Assembly: GCA_030040725.1 (NCBI GenBank)
Contig: JASHTD010000319.1
Location: forward strand, 1-8,635
DNA: 8,635 bases
Source of the DNA: Candidatus Sulfotelmatobacter sp.
GTDB lineage: Bacteria; Acidobacteriota; Terriglobia; Terriglobales; Acidobacteriaceae
Direction of reading: 5' to 3'
Below, piece by piece: positions 1-4,983 of the stretch. How positions within the stretch are numbered: the first letter of the stretch is position 1; every line of letters begins with the position of its first letter. The position numbers and the translations under genes are program-made. The notes below the pieces were generated by a model. That model had not been told where the DNA came from. It made no database searches and saw nothing but the letters and a program-made list of their open reading frames with translations.

Positions 1-1
1 C

Positions 2-70
2 ATTCGCCGCGCGGGGGCGAGCATGATCCTTACGTATTTTGCGAAAGACGCGGCGAAGCTGCTGGGGTGA
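2..70 (+). CDS. hemB: Porphobilinogen synthase (HemB), C-terminal end, partial
   Basis: Only the last 22 codons and the stop are in the window; the gene begins to the left. The residues read IRRAGASMILTYFAKDAAKL and then LG-stop, which matches the conserved C-terminus of delta-aminolevulinic acid dehydratase (R-A-G-A-D-x-I-x-T-Y-F-A-K pattern). The family is known to condense two 5-aminolevulinate molecules into porphobilinogen in cytoplasmic tetrapyrrole (heme) synthesis. The catalytic lysines and metal site lie outside the window, so this call rests on the tail alone. No T-rich hairpin terminator follows directly, and no other heme gene is visible downstream. Confidence 0.8.
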   Translation: MRRAGASMILTYFAKDAAKLLG

Positions 71-369
71 ACGGAATCATTCGCTCGTGGACATCAGGTT
101 ATTCCCGGCGGAATATCACGGGAACCCGCCCGAAGCCATCTCATAAATAACCAGGGAAGAAAACCTCAGGGGGCTAAGGCTCCCATCCGGAGCGGCCTTT
201 GGCGGCACCCTTCGGTAAGCTTTCGCTTGCTCAGGGCAGGCTCCTTCGGCAAGCTTATGCTTGCTCAGGGCAGACTCAAAAGCTGAAAGCCGTGCCCTTT
301 CAAAACCATTCCTTCCCAAACCATTCACGAGATGGCTTCCTGCTACGAGACGACTTCCGGCAGAAAATT
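71..369. other. Non-coding gap between hemB and the YtxH-like gene
   Basis: About 300 bases lie between the convergent hemB and YtxH-like genes. I see no credible gene: the open frames here are short, lack ribosome binding sites, and run through repeats. The stretch holds a weak imperfect hairpin (about 169-184, GGGGGC-TAAG-GCTCCC with a G-T wobble) and the 34-bp tandem repeat at 209-277. The remainder shows nothing I can name. Confidence 0.6.
209..277. repeat. Two-copy 34-bp tandem repeat with internal hairpin
   Basis: Copies begin at 209 and 243 and differ at only a few positions. Each contains a small hairpin: GTAAGC-TTTC-GCTTGC at 215-230, and GCAAGC-TTAT-GCTTGC at 249-264. The change in the stem (T to C) keeps pairing, by a T-G wobble in one copy and a full pair in the other. 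Each hairpin is followed by TCAGGGCAG. The motif GCTCAGGGCAGG recurs at 1730-1741 inside another intergenic repeat, so this looks like part of a dispersed repeat family rather than a unique duplication. Confidence 0.8.
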
Positions 370-391
370 GGAAGGCGATTATTCGCCTTCC
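370..391 (-). terminator. Intrinsic terminator with the stop codon in its loop
   Basis: The stem is a perfect 9-bp inverted repeat, GGAAGGCGA (370-378) and TCGCCTTCC (383-391). On the minus strand it is followed by AATTTTC. The four-base loop contains the TAA stop of the YtxH-like gene. The hairpin therefore overlaps the end of the coding sequence rather than following it. The T-tract is short, so efficiency may be moderate. Confidence 0.65.
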
Positions 392-753
392 GTGCCGGTT
401 GCCGATCTCTCACTCGATTCTGAGGAGAAGCGGTCGCGGACGCGACCGCGAATATCCTGAACCTTTTCGCCGATCTGGCTGCGAATTTCATCGCCGCTGG
501 CAGGCGCGAAGAGCATGGCGGTCGCGACGCCGACGCCGACTCCGGCGACGAAGGTGAGAACGTTGCGCAGGGTGTGATCCTGGCTGCCGGAATAGAGATC
601 CTGGGCCTGGTCGCGTAAATCGGACATGCGATCGCTGACGCGGTCGACGCCTTTGGAGACACGGTGACGGACATCTCCCGCGGCATCTTCCGTCTGGTCA
701 AGAATATAAACCACGGTTTTGAGAACGGATTTCAGCAAATTATTCATGTTCAT
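379..753 (-). CDS. YtxH-like single-pass membrane protein
   Basis: The protein has 124 residues. An N-terminal amphipathic, charged stretch (about 1-58) is followed by one hydrophobic segment (about 63-84) carrying the glycine-rich YtxH signature GVGVGVATAMLFAPASG, with a DEIRSQI segment directly after it. The tail is charged and probably helical, ending in a Ser/Glu-rich segment. YtxH-domain proteins are small envelope proteins often linked to general stress, and their biochemical role is not well defined. I chose ATG at 753 as start, with AGAGAGG just upstream. A second ATG at 747 has more usual spacing (9 nt) to that site and is equally plausible. The longer open frame starting at 864 lacks a ribosome binding site and begins with non-conserved sequence. 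The gap of 258 bases to lemA and the intervening repeat suggest separate transcription. Confidence 0.85.
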   Translation of the reverse strand: MNMNNLLKSVLKTVVYILDQTEDAAGDVRHRVSKGVDRVSDRMSDLRDQAQDLYSGSQDHTLRNVLTFVAGVGVGVATAMLFAPASGDEIRSQIGEKVQDIRGRVRDRFSSESSERSATGTEGE

Positions 754-883
754 CGACCTCTCTTTGAATAGTGTAATCGTCCATCCGAGGTTAGTTGCGG
801 GAAATCGGAGGAAGGGCTTGCTGCAATTATTGTTTGGGAAGAATTTCTGAGGGTCTTGGGGCAAGATGAATGGGCAGGTGGGG

Positions 884-963
884 ATCCCCTCGACGAGCTC
901 GGGGCAGGCTCTTCGACTCCACTTCTTCGCGCTTTGCGCGGAGAAGTTCCGCTCAGGATGACA
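884..963. repeat. Dispersed intergenic repeat, copy A (ends CTCAGGATGACA)
   Basis: This stretch lies between lemA and the YtxH-like gene. It begins ATCCCCTCGACGAGCTCGGG, contains GGGGCAGGCTCTTCGACTCC, and ends TCCGCTCAGGATGACA. An internal hairpin lies at about 922-945 (CTTCT...CGCGC-TTT-GCGCG...AGAAG). The 15-mer TCCGCTCAGGATGAC (948-962) is repeated exactly at 1768-1782. From general knowledge, similar GTCATCCTGAGC-type repeats are scattered through intergenic regions of Acidobacteria and other soil bacteria. The mechanism that spreads them is not known to me. Confidence 0.75.
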
Positions 964-1011
964 GCGTAGGAGAGGCTAGGCAGAGTGACAGAGCGTTAGG
1001 AGAGAGTGCGA

Positions 1012-1599
1012 TTACGCGCCGGCTGCGTTCTGGTTCTGGAATTTGACTTCGACCAGGCGGCGATCTTCGTCAGAGACTTTGAACATGTCGCGTGACTTGA
1101 GATGCATGAAGCTGGCGACGAAGACATAGGGAATCTGGCCGATGCGAGTGTTGTAGGTGTTGACGTCGTCGTTGAAAAATTCGCGGCGGTCGGCGATACG
1201 CTCTTCAAGCTCGGTGATGCGGGCCTGCAGCTTGAGAAAATTTTCGTTGGCCTTGAGTTGGGGATAATTTTCGGCCACGGCGAAAAGCCCGCGCAGAGCG
1301 CCGGTCATGGCAAGATCGGCCTGCGCTTTCTGGCGGATACTGGCGGCGGCAATGGATGCGGTGCGGGCCTGGGTGACGGCCAGCAGGGTTTGCTGCTCGT
1401 GCTGCATGTATCCTTTGACGGTTTCGACGAGGTTGGGGATTTCATCGTGGCGCTGCTTGAGCAGCACATCGATGTTGGCCCAGGCGCGGTCGTTATCGTT
1501 GCGCAGGCGAACCAGTTCGTTGTAGAGCATGACGGAGTAGACGAGGACTCCGACGACGAACAGCAGAATCATTGCGCCCTGAACTACGGTTGCGTCCAT
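1012..1599 (-). CDS. lemA: LemA family membrane-anchored protein
   Basis: The protein has 195 residues, the usual length of the family. An N-terminal hydrophobic segment (about 8-25) follows a very short N-tail. Next comes the LemA signature around residues 26-64: YNELVRLRN, then AWANIDVLLKQRHDEIPNLV and ETVKGY. Further on are the helical-repeat landmarks ENYPQLKANENFLKLQ (about 110-125) and the RREFF...VNTYN segment (138-150). The fold is known to be a coiled helical bundle facing outside the cytoplasm, with no established enzymatic activity. LemA genes commonly sit next to TPM-domain or htpX protease genes; none is adjacent here, so this copy is solitary. The start is ATG at 1599, with only a weak GAGA upstream. 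No clear terminator follows; the downstream spacer holds repeat copy A. Confidence 0.95.
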   Translation of the reverse strand: MDATVVQGAMILLFVVGVLVYSVMLYNELVRLRNDNDRAWANIDVLLKQRHDEIPNLVETVKGYMQHEQQTLLAVTQARTASIAAASIRQKAQADLAMTGALRGLFAVAENYPQLKANENFLKLQARITELEERIADRREFFNDDVNTYNTRIGQIPYVFVASFMHLKSRDMFKVSDEDRRLVEVKFQNQNAAGA

Positions 1600-1696
1600 G
1601 GTGTTTCTCTCAGTGCGGAATGACTTAGTGGAACAAAGAGACGGAGGAAGTGCAAGTTACGGCAGGGACGATTCGGCGCGGCTCCAGTCCACGCGA

Positions 1697-1784
1697 GATC
1701 CCCGTTCGACTACCCTCGTTCCTCGGGTCGCTCAGGGCAGGACTCCGCTCCGCCTGGAGAAAACGGCTCCGCTCAGGATGACGC
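1697..1784. repeat. Dispersed intergenic repeat, copy B (ends CTCAGGATGAC)
   Basis: This stretch lies upstream of lemA, between it and the terminator of the five-gene operon. It starts AGATCCCCGTTCGACTACCC, contains CGCTCAGGGCAGGACTCCGC, and ends CTCCGCTCAGGATGACG. It shares the exact 15-mer TCCGCTCAGGATGAC with copy A. It also shares the 12-mer GCTCAGGGCAGG (1730-1741) with the first unit of the tandem repeat at 209-277. All three lie in the same orientation. Confidence 0.75.
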
Positions 1785-1817
1785 CGGGGTAGGGTTAACT
1801 CATTTCAAACGGAAAAA

Positions 1818-1848
1818 CCCACTTCCCGCAGCGGAGGCGGGAAGTGGG
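1818..1848 (-). terminator. Strong intrinsic terminator of the five-gene operon
   Basis: The stem is a perfect 12-bp inverted repeat, CCCACTTCCCGC (1818-1829) and GCGGGAAGTGGG (1837-1848), with a 7-base loop. On the minus strand it is followed at once by TTTTTCC. It lies 28 bases past the stop codon of the 204-residue protein and is the clearest terminator in the window. It marks the end of the minus-strand operon and separates it from lemA. Confidence 0.9.
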
Positions 1849-1876
1849 GCACTCAACAGACGAACTGGCGAACCGG

Positions 1877-2491
1877 TTACGGCTTGTGCGGGGTCAGATC
1901 GCAGGCGTGCTTGACCTCGCCAAGATCGATGCCGGCGGGGGAAAATTCGGCGATCTGGGGGCCAGACCGGGTTTTGACCTCGATATTGAATACCTCGGCG
2001 CCGAGCATGCCGCGGATGGTGCCTTTATCCATGGCGAGGAAGTGGTCGCGGACCCAGTTCCAGCCTTTGTGGTCGTGATAGCCGTCGATGCGCACCATGA
2101 CCTCCATTTTTGGCTGTCCCCAGAAACCGGGATAATCGGGACGGCCGAGGCGCTCGCCGGGGTTGAAGTCGGAATACTCGTATTTGCCGTTGGTGCAGAC
2201 CAGTTCAACCCGGGGCTTGGAGTTGGGATCGGCGCGGAGGTAATTGTTGGACATGAGTTCAAAACGGACTTTCTTGGCGGCGGTCATTTTATCTTCCGAG
2301 CGGAAAACCATCCATTTGCCGCCGGCGCTGGCGCCATCCTGTTCGTTCTGATAAGGGCTCATGGCGCCTTGTTGGGCGCAAAGCGACACGACCGCCGCGG
2401 CGATCAAAATGAAAGTGGCAAACACCGCCACTAAGGCGCGGTTCTTGCTGTGAGTTAAGCGCGATGCGTTCAAGTTCTCCTCCGACAACAT
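1877..2491 (-). CDS. Secreted or membrane-anchored protein of unknown function
   Basis: The protein has 204 residues and I do not recognise the family. A charged N-tail (1-18) is followed by a hydrophobic segment (about 19-38, ALVAVFATFILIAAAVVSLC) and then AQQG, which could be a signal peptide or an uncleaved anchor. The Cys at 38 is not in a canonical lipobox because Leu precedes it. The mature part is rich in aromatic and charged residues, with a KPRVELVCTNGKYEYSD strand-like stretch (92-108), a YPGFWGQPKMEVMVRID stretch (120-136), a YHDHKGWNWVRDHF stretch (138-151), and a second Cys near the C-terminus. Alternating hydrophobic patterns suggest a beta-rich fold. The ATG at 2491 has a good site (GAGGT, AGAACA spacer). 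It is the last gene of the operon, 84 bases after the previous gene, and the strong terminator follows. Confidence 0.8.
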   Translation of the reverse strand: MLSEENLNASRLTHSKNRALVAVFATFILIAAAVVSLCAQQGAMSPYQNEQDGASAGGKWMVFRSEDKMTAAKKVRFELMSNNYLRADPNSKPRVELVCTNGKYEYSDFNPGERLGRPDYPGFWGQPKMEVMVRIDGYHDHKGWNWVRDHFLAMDKGTIRGMLGAEVFNIEVKTRSGPQIAEFSPAGIDLGEVKHACDLTPHKP

Positions 2492-2575
2492 TGTTCTACC
2501 TCAATTGAACCCGGAGACGAGAAAAAAGTTGTACGGCATCTTTTCCAGCAACAGCTTTACAAAGTTCGACAATAG

Positions 2576-2992
2576 TTATTGGGTATTGATCTTCAGGTCA
2601 ATATATACCTGCGGCCGGTCGTCGAACTGGCTGACGGATTTGGTGTCGCTCTTGTGGCCGTTGAACTGGGCGTAAACCTCGTAGTCGACCGAAGCGAGGC
2701 CAGGGAAACGATAGGTGCCGTCTTCGCCGATGATGTAGGTTTTTACGGCGTGGGTGCGGGAGTTGGTGAGGTAAACGACGGCATTGGGAATGGGGTTGTC
2801 GTGCTGATCGAGAACTTTTCCGTAGAGGAGGCGGCCCTGCTGCTGATTTTTGTTGTCGGGAGTGGCACGCAAAGGCAGACACACCGCGAACAAGAGGACA
2901 ACCGCGAGAAGCGGGCCAGGCGGCGGGATTCGACGAAAATGATAATGACGGAGAGGAGCTCGTTGCCGCTTAGGAACAGATGAAAGATTCAT
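2576..2992 (-). CDS. Small secreted carboxypeptidase-regulatory-like (transthyretin-fold) protein
   Basis: The protein has 138 residues. A basic N-tail rich in Arg and Pro (1-26) is followed by a hydrophobic core (27-40, PLLAVVLLFAVCLP) and a likely signal peptidase site near residue 43 or 44. The mature part is a single CarboxypepD_reg-like beta-sandwich (about 53-135). The landmarks are GKVLDQHDNPIPNAVVYLTN, then the EDGTYRFPGL turn, then YEVYAQFNGHKS. This domain is known as a non-catalytic beta-sandwich found at the start of many outer-membrane and secreted proteins; here it stands alone. Its ATG overlaps the stop of the DUF4034 gene as ATGA (2989-2992), which suggests translational coupling. 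This would also explain the weak ribosome binding site. A similar domain is encoded three genes earlier in the same operon. Confidence 0.88.
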   Translation of the reverse strand: MNLSSVPKRQRAPLRHYHFRRIPPPGPLLAVVLLFAVCLPLRATPDNKNQQQGRLLYGKVLDQHDNPIPNAVVYLTNSRTHAVKTYIIGEDGTYRFPGLASVDYEVYAQFNGHKSDTKSVSQFDDRPQVYIDLKINTQ

Positions 2993-4089
2993 TGCTTCGC
3001 GTGGACAGGCCTTTCTAATGAAAGTGAAGTCTTGCTGTTGTTGAATCTTTCTTTACTGCGCCAAACTTCTTCATCCCAATTATCGCCGATGCGCGAAAAG
3101 ATCTGCTGCGCGTAGGTTCGATCTCCCTGTCGCACCGCCATGAACGCCATCGCATTCAACAGATGGTTAGTTGTGCCGTAAAGCTGCTCCAACGCGGCGA
3201 ATCCCTGCTTTTCGCGATCCCAGGAAAGACCCGGAGCTTGCCCTTTTGGCTTGCAGCAATTCAGGTCCAGGGCGACTCTGACGTAGACGAAATCGCCCTC
3301 GGGCCCGCCTATGCGATCGGCCACGGTCTGTGCGAATGCTTCCGCGTCGCCGCGCTTGCCATACCACTTCGGGAGAAGATAGTCCGCGTGGGCATTGTAA
3401 AAATAGAAATACCCAGGCTCGAAGCTGCTCGCCTGTTGCAGCAAATCATCTTCCTGGTTACGATCCCACCCCTGCGCAAGCGCGACGGTCTGCATGTCGC
3501 GATACCACTGCGGGTCTTTTTGCGAGAGCGATTGCGCCTGCTCGAGCGTCTCTCGGGCCAGCTGCAAGCGTTGCTTGAAGACCTCCCATTCCGCTTGCGT
3601 CACCGTGTCGCCATATCCGTTCCCGCGCGCTTTCCAGGCGAACTTCAAATACGCTTTCGCAAGAGCGACTCGCGGAGTGATGGAATCGGGCCTGGCGGTT
3701 ATCCAGCGTTGGAGGCGTTCGATGTGGGCAGTCCAGACCGCGTCGGTCGAAGTAAGCGTGCCGGGACCCTCGATCGTTTCGTAGAAGACAAATAGCTTCC
3801 AGGCCCCCCCGCGAAAGCGTTCTTTTCCGGATCGGGTCCTGGAAGCAATGCGCTCAAGATCATCGAATTTCTCATGGTCAAAAAGAACGCGCACGGACGC
3901 GCGAAATGCGCGCGCGGGCTCGGTATCGGCGCCGGTAGATTCAGATTCCTCTTGAGCCTGGGCTGCCGGCGGAGAGAGATAGGCGAGGAAATTCGGCGCG
4001 GCGCTGGTGCGGAAGGATTGCGGCCAGAGAGCGGCGGCGAGAAAAACCACCACGAAAACAGTGCCGGACGCAAACATTACGTGGCGCAT
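2989..4089 (-). CDS. Secreted DUF4034-like, TPR-like helical protein
   Basis: From the chosen start the protein has 366 residues. An N-terminal hydrophobic segment (about 5-22) is a signal peptide or anchor, followed by a Gln/Glu/Ser-rich linker. The body (about 52-342) is helical with TPR-like spacing. It carries motifs I associate with DUF4034: GAWKLFVFYETIEGP, ITPRVALAKAYLKFAWKARG, DPQWYRDMQTVALAQGWD, and YNAHADYLLPKWYGKRGDAE. I know no biochemical function for this family. ATG at 4089 is preferred because GGAG (4096-4099) precedes it by about 6 bases. A TTG at 4113 would add eight residues but has no visible ribosome binding site. It lies 47 bases after the first CarboxypepD_reg gene and overlaps the second by four bases. 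A Cys-Cys pair (near residues 278-279) is notable in an exported protein. Confidence 0.82.
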   Translation of the reverse strand: MRHVMFASGTVFVVVFLAAALWPQSFRTSAAPNFLAYLSPPAAQAQEESESTGADTEPARAFRASVRVLFDHEKFDDLERIASRTRSGKERFRGGAWKLFVFYETIEGPGTLTSTDAVWTAHIERLQRWITARPDSITPRVALAKAYLKFAWKARGNGYGDTVTQAEWEVFKQRLQLARETLEQAQSLSQKDPQWYRDMQTVALAQGWDRNQEDDLLQQASSFEPGYFYFYNAHADYLLPKWYGKRGDAEAFAQTVADRIGGPEGDFVYVRVALDLNCCKPKGQAPGLSWDREKQGFAALEQLYGTTNHLLNAMAFMAVRQGDRTYAQQIFSRIGDNWDEEVWRSKERFNNSKTSLSLERPVHAKQ

Positions 4090-4136
4090 GCGAACACTCC
4101 AGGCCGAGCGCAAGGGGGCACAGGAATTCTAGTTGG

Positions 4137-4604
4137 CTATAGGGTGAGATGCAAACTCATATCCACGCGCTCATCATATTCTACGTGGACTGTGACCGGC
4201 TCCTGGAGGTGCAACGTCCGGCCATCAGTGGTTTTGACGCCTTTAAGATCGGCGGTGATGATGTAATCGGCTTCGCCGGCGGGAACGCGCTGGGCGAATT
4301 CACCGGAGTGATCGGAATAGAGTTCCCAGTGCGGCTTTTTGCCTGGGGCGCGGTGAATCTCGACTTTGATACCGTAGACGGGATGATTGTCGGGTCCCCA
4401 GACGGTGCCGAAAATAAGGGCATAGTCATCGGTGGGCTTGAGTTTGCTATTGGCAGCGCGGGCCGATGGCAGCAGGGACGGAATCGCAGCGAGGAGAAAG
4501 ACCGGCAGGAAAGAGTACAAAAGGCGATGCGCGCGGAAAAACCAGAAAGCTCGGCGAGCGAGGCTACTCGTCACCGTCTTCGCTCTCCACTTCTTCTTCC
4601 TCAT
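4137..4604 (-). CDS. Secreted carboxypeptidase-regulatory-like (transthyretin-fold) protein
   Basis: The protein has 155 residues. A long basic N-region (MRKKKWRAK at the start, more Arg to residue 27) precedes a hydrophobic core (about 29-45) and an Ala-Arg-Ala cleavage-like site near 48-50. The mature part (about 62-154) reads as one CarboxypepD_reg-like beta-sandwich. It contains FGTVWGPDNHPVYGIKVEIH, a DHSGEFAQRVPAGEADYII turn-strand, and a final VHVEYDERVDMSLHLTL strand. ATG at 4604 has a strong site, GAGGAAGG (4613-4620, 8-nt spacer). That start lies 41 bases inside the upstream zinc-ribbon gene. A GTG ten codons later is an alternative, but no better site supports it. The domain is non-catalytic in known families; a role in surface binding or assembly is inference. 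Confidence 0.87.
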   Translation of the reverse strand: MRKKKWRAKTVTSSLARRAFWFFRAHRLLYSFLPVFLLAAIPSLLPSARAANSKLKPTDDYALIFGTVWGPDNHPVYGIKVEIHRAPGKKPHWELYSDHSGEFAQRVPAGEADYIITADLKGVKTTDGRTLHLQEPVTVHVEYDERVDMSLHLTL

Positions 4605-4758
4605 CTACGTAGCCTTCCTCGACGGCTTTCAATTCCAAGGGACTGGTGGTGACCACTTCGAAATCGGTGCCGCACTCCGGACACGAGACAATTTCTCCTT
4701 CATCAACTTCATCTTCCTCGACGTCCAGGTCGGTTTCGCATTCAGGACAAAGAACCAT
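4564..4758 (-). CDS. LysW-like zinc-ribbon protein with acidic tail
   Basis: The protein has 64 residues, about the size of LysW. It carries two Cys pairs, CPEC at 4-7 and CPEC at 26-29, spaced as in a four-cysteine zinc ribbon. The GEIVSCPECGTDFEVV stretch and then SPLELK match the LysW family closely. LysW is known as the amino-group carrier of the alpha-aminoadipate lysine (and related arginine) pathways. LysX attaches the substrate to the C-terminal Glu of its EDWGE end. Here the tail is very acidic and ends EDGDE, so the final Glu is kept but the Trp is missing. No lysX or lysZ is visible, and the next genes encode exported proteins. ATG at 4758 is preferred, with GGAG 10 bases upstream; a TTG at 4788 is possible but gives a non-conserved N-tail. 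First gene of the operon. Confidence 0.82.
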   Translation of the reverse strand: MVLCPECETDLDVEEDEVDEGEIVSCPECGTDFEVVTTSPLELKAVEEGYVDEEEEVESEDGDE

Positions 4759-4812
4759 GATTTCTACACTCCGTTCGATACTTCCCAATGAACTGTTGAT
4801 GCCGCTTGATAA

Positions 4813-4841
4813 TATTTAGATTCTTCCCTGCCGGAGGTCAA
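4813..4841 (-). promoter_or_regulatory. Candidate promoter of the five-gene operon
   Basis: On the minus strand a TTGACC -35-like box (4836-4841) is followed after 17 bases by TAAATA (4813-4818), and a better -10 match, TATTAT, sits slightly further on (4809-4814) with a longer spacer. The A/T-rich block stands out in a GC-rich region and lies about 50-80 bases upstream of the LysW-like start. The -10 is imperfect either way, so this is a candidate only. Confidence 0.4.
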
Positions 4842-4894
4842 GGGGTGGGCGCGGAGAGCCAAGAATTTCCGCTTGGGATGCTGCGCCGTAGCGC

Positions 4895-4924
4895 TTGACA
4901 ATTCTTCTCAATCGGGTCTTCATT
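4895..4924 (+). promoter_or_regulatory. Candidate promoter of the M28 peptidase gene
   Basis: A perfect TTGACA (4895-4900) lies 84 bases before the peptidase start. The matching -10 position (about 4918-4924) is poor (CTTCAT or TTCATT), so an activator or another sigma factor would be needed if this is real. It faces away from the candidate operon promoter in the same divergent gap. Confidence 0.3.
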
Positions 4925-4983
4925 CTTTCGATCAGTATTTTTTCAATTACTCGTTTCACTCGGTTTTCGATTTGGGAGCCTAA

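Noticed and set aside
169..184. GGGGGC-TAAG-GCTCCC hairpin as a terminator for hemB
   Set aside because: The stem is short with a wobble and no T-run follows on the plus strand; it lies about 100 bases past hemB.
209..277. Possible CRISPR array
   Set aside because: The two copies abut head to tail with no spacer and no cas genes are present.
754..864. N-terminal extension of the YtxH-like protein to 864
   Set aside because: No ribosome binding site before that start, the added 37 residues do not resemble the family, and a good site lies before the ATGs at 753 and 747.
1102..1623. Plus-strand open frame of 173 codons opposite lemA
   Set aside because: The minus strand is an unmistakable LemA; the plus frame is its mirror.
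1844..2434. Plus-strand open frame of 196 codons opposite the orphan exported protein
   Set aside because: It begins within the terminator stem and its Gly/Val/Asp-rich text looks like antisense of a coding strand. The minus-strand gene has a signal segment, a good ribosome binding site and a terminator.
3163..3795. Plus-strand open frame of 210 codons opposite the DUF4034 gene
   Set aside because: No ribosome binding site, no recognisable motif, and it lies inside a coherent minus-strand operon.
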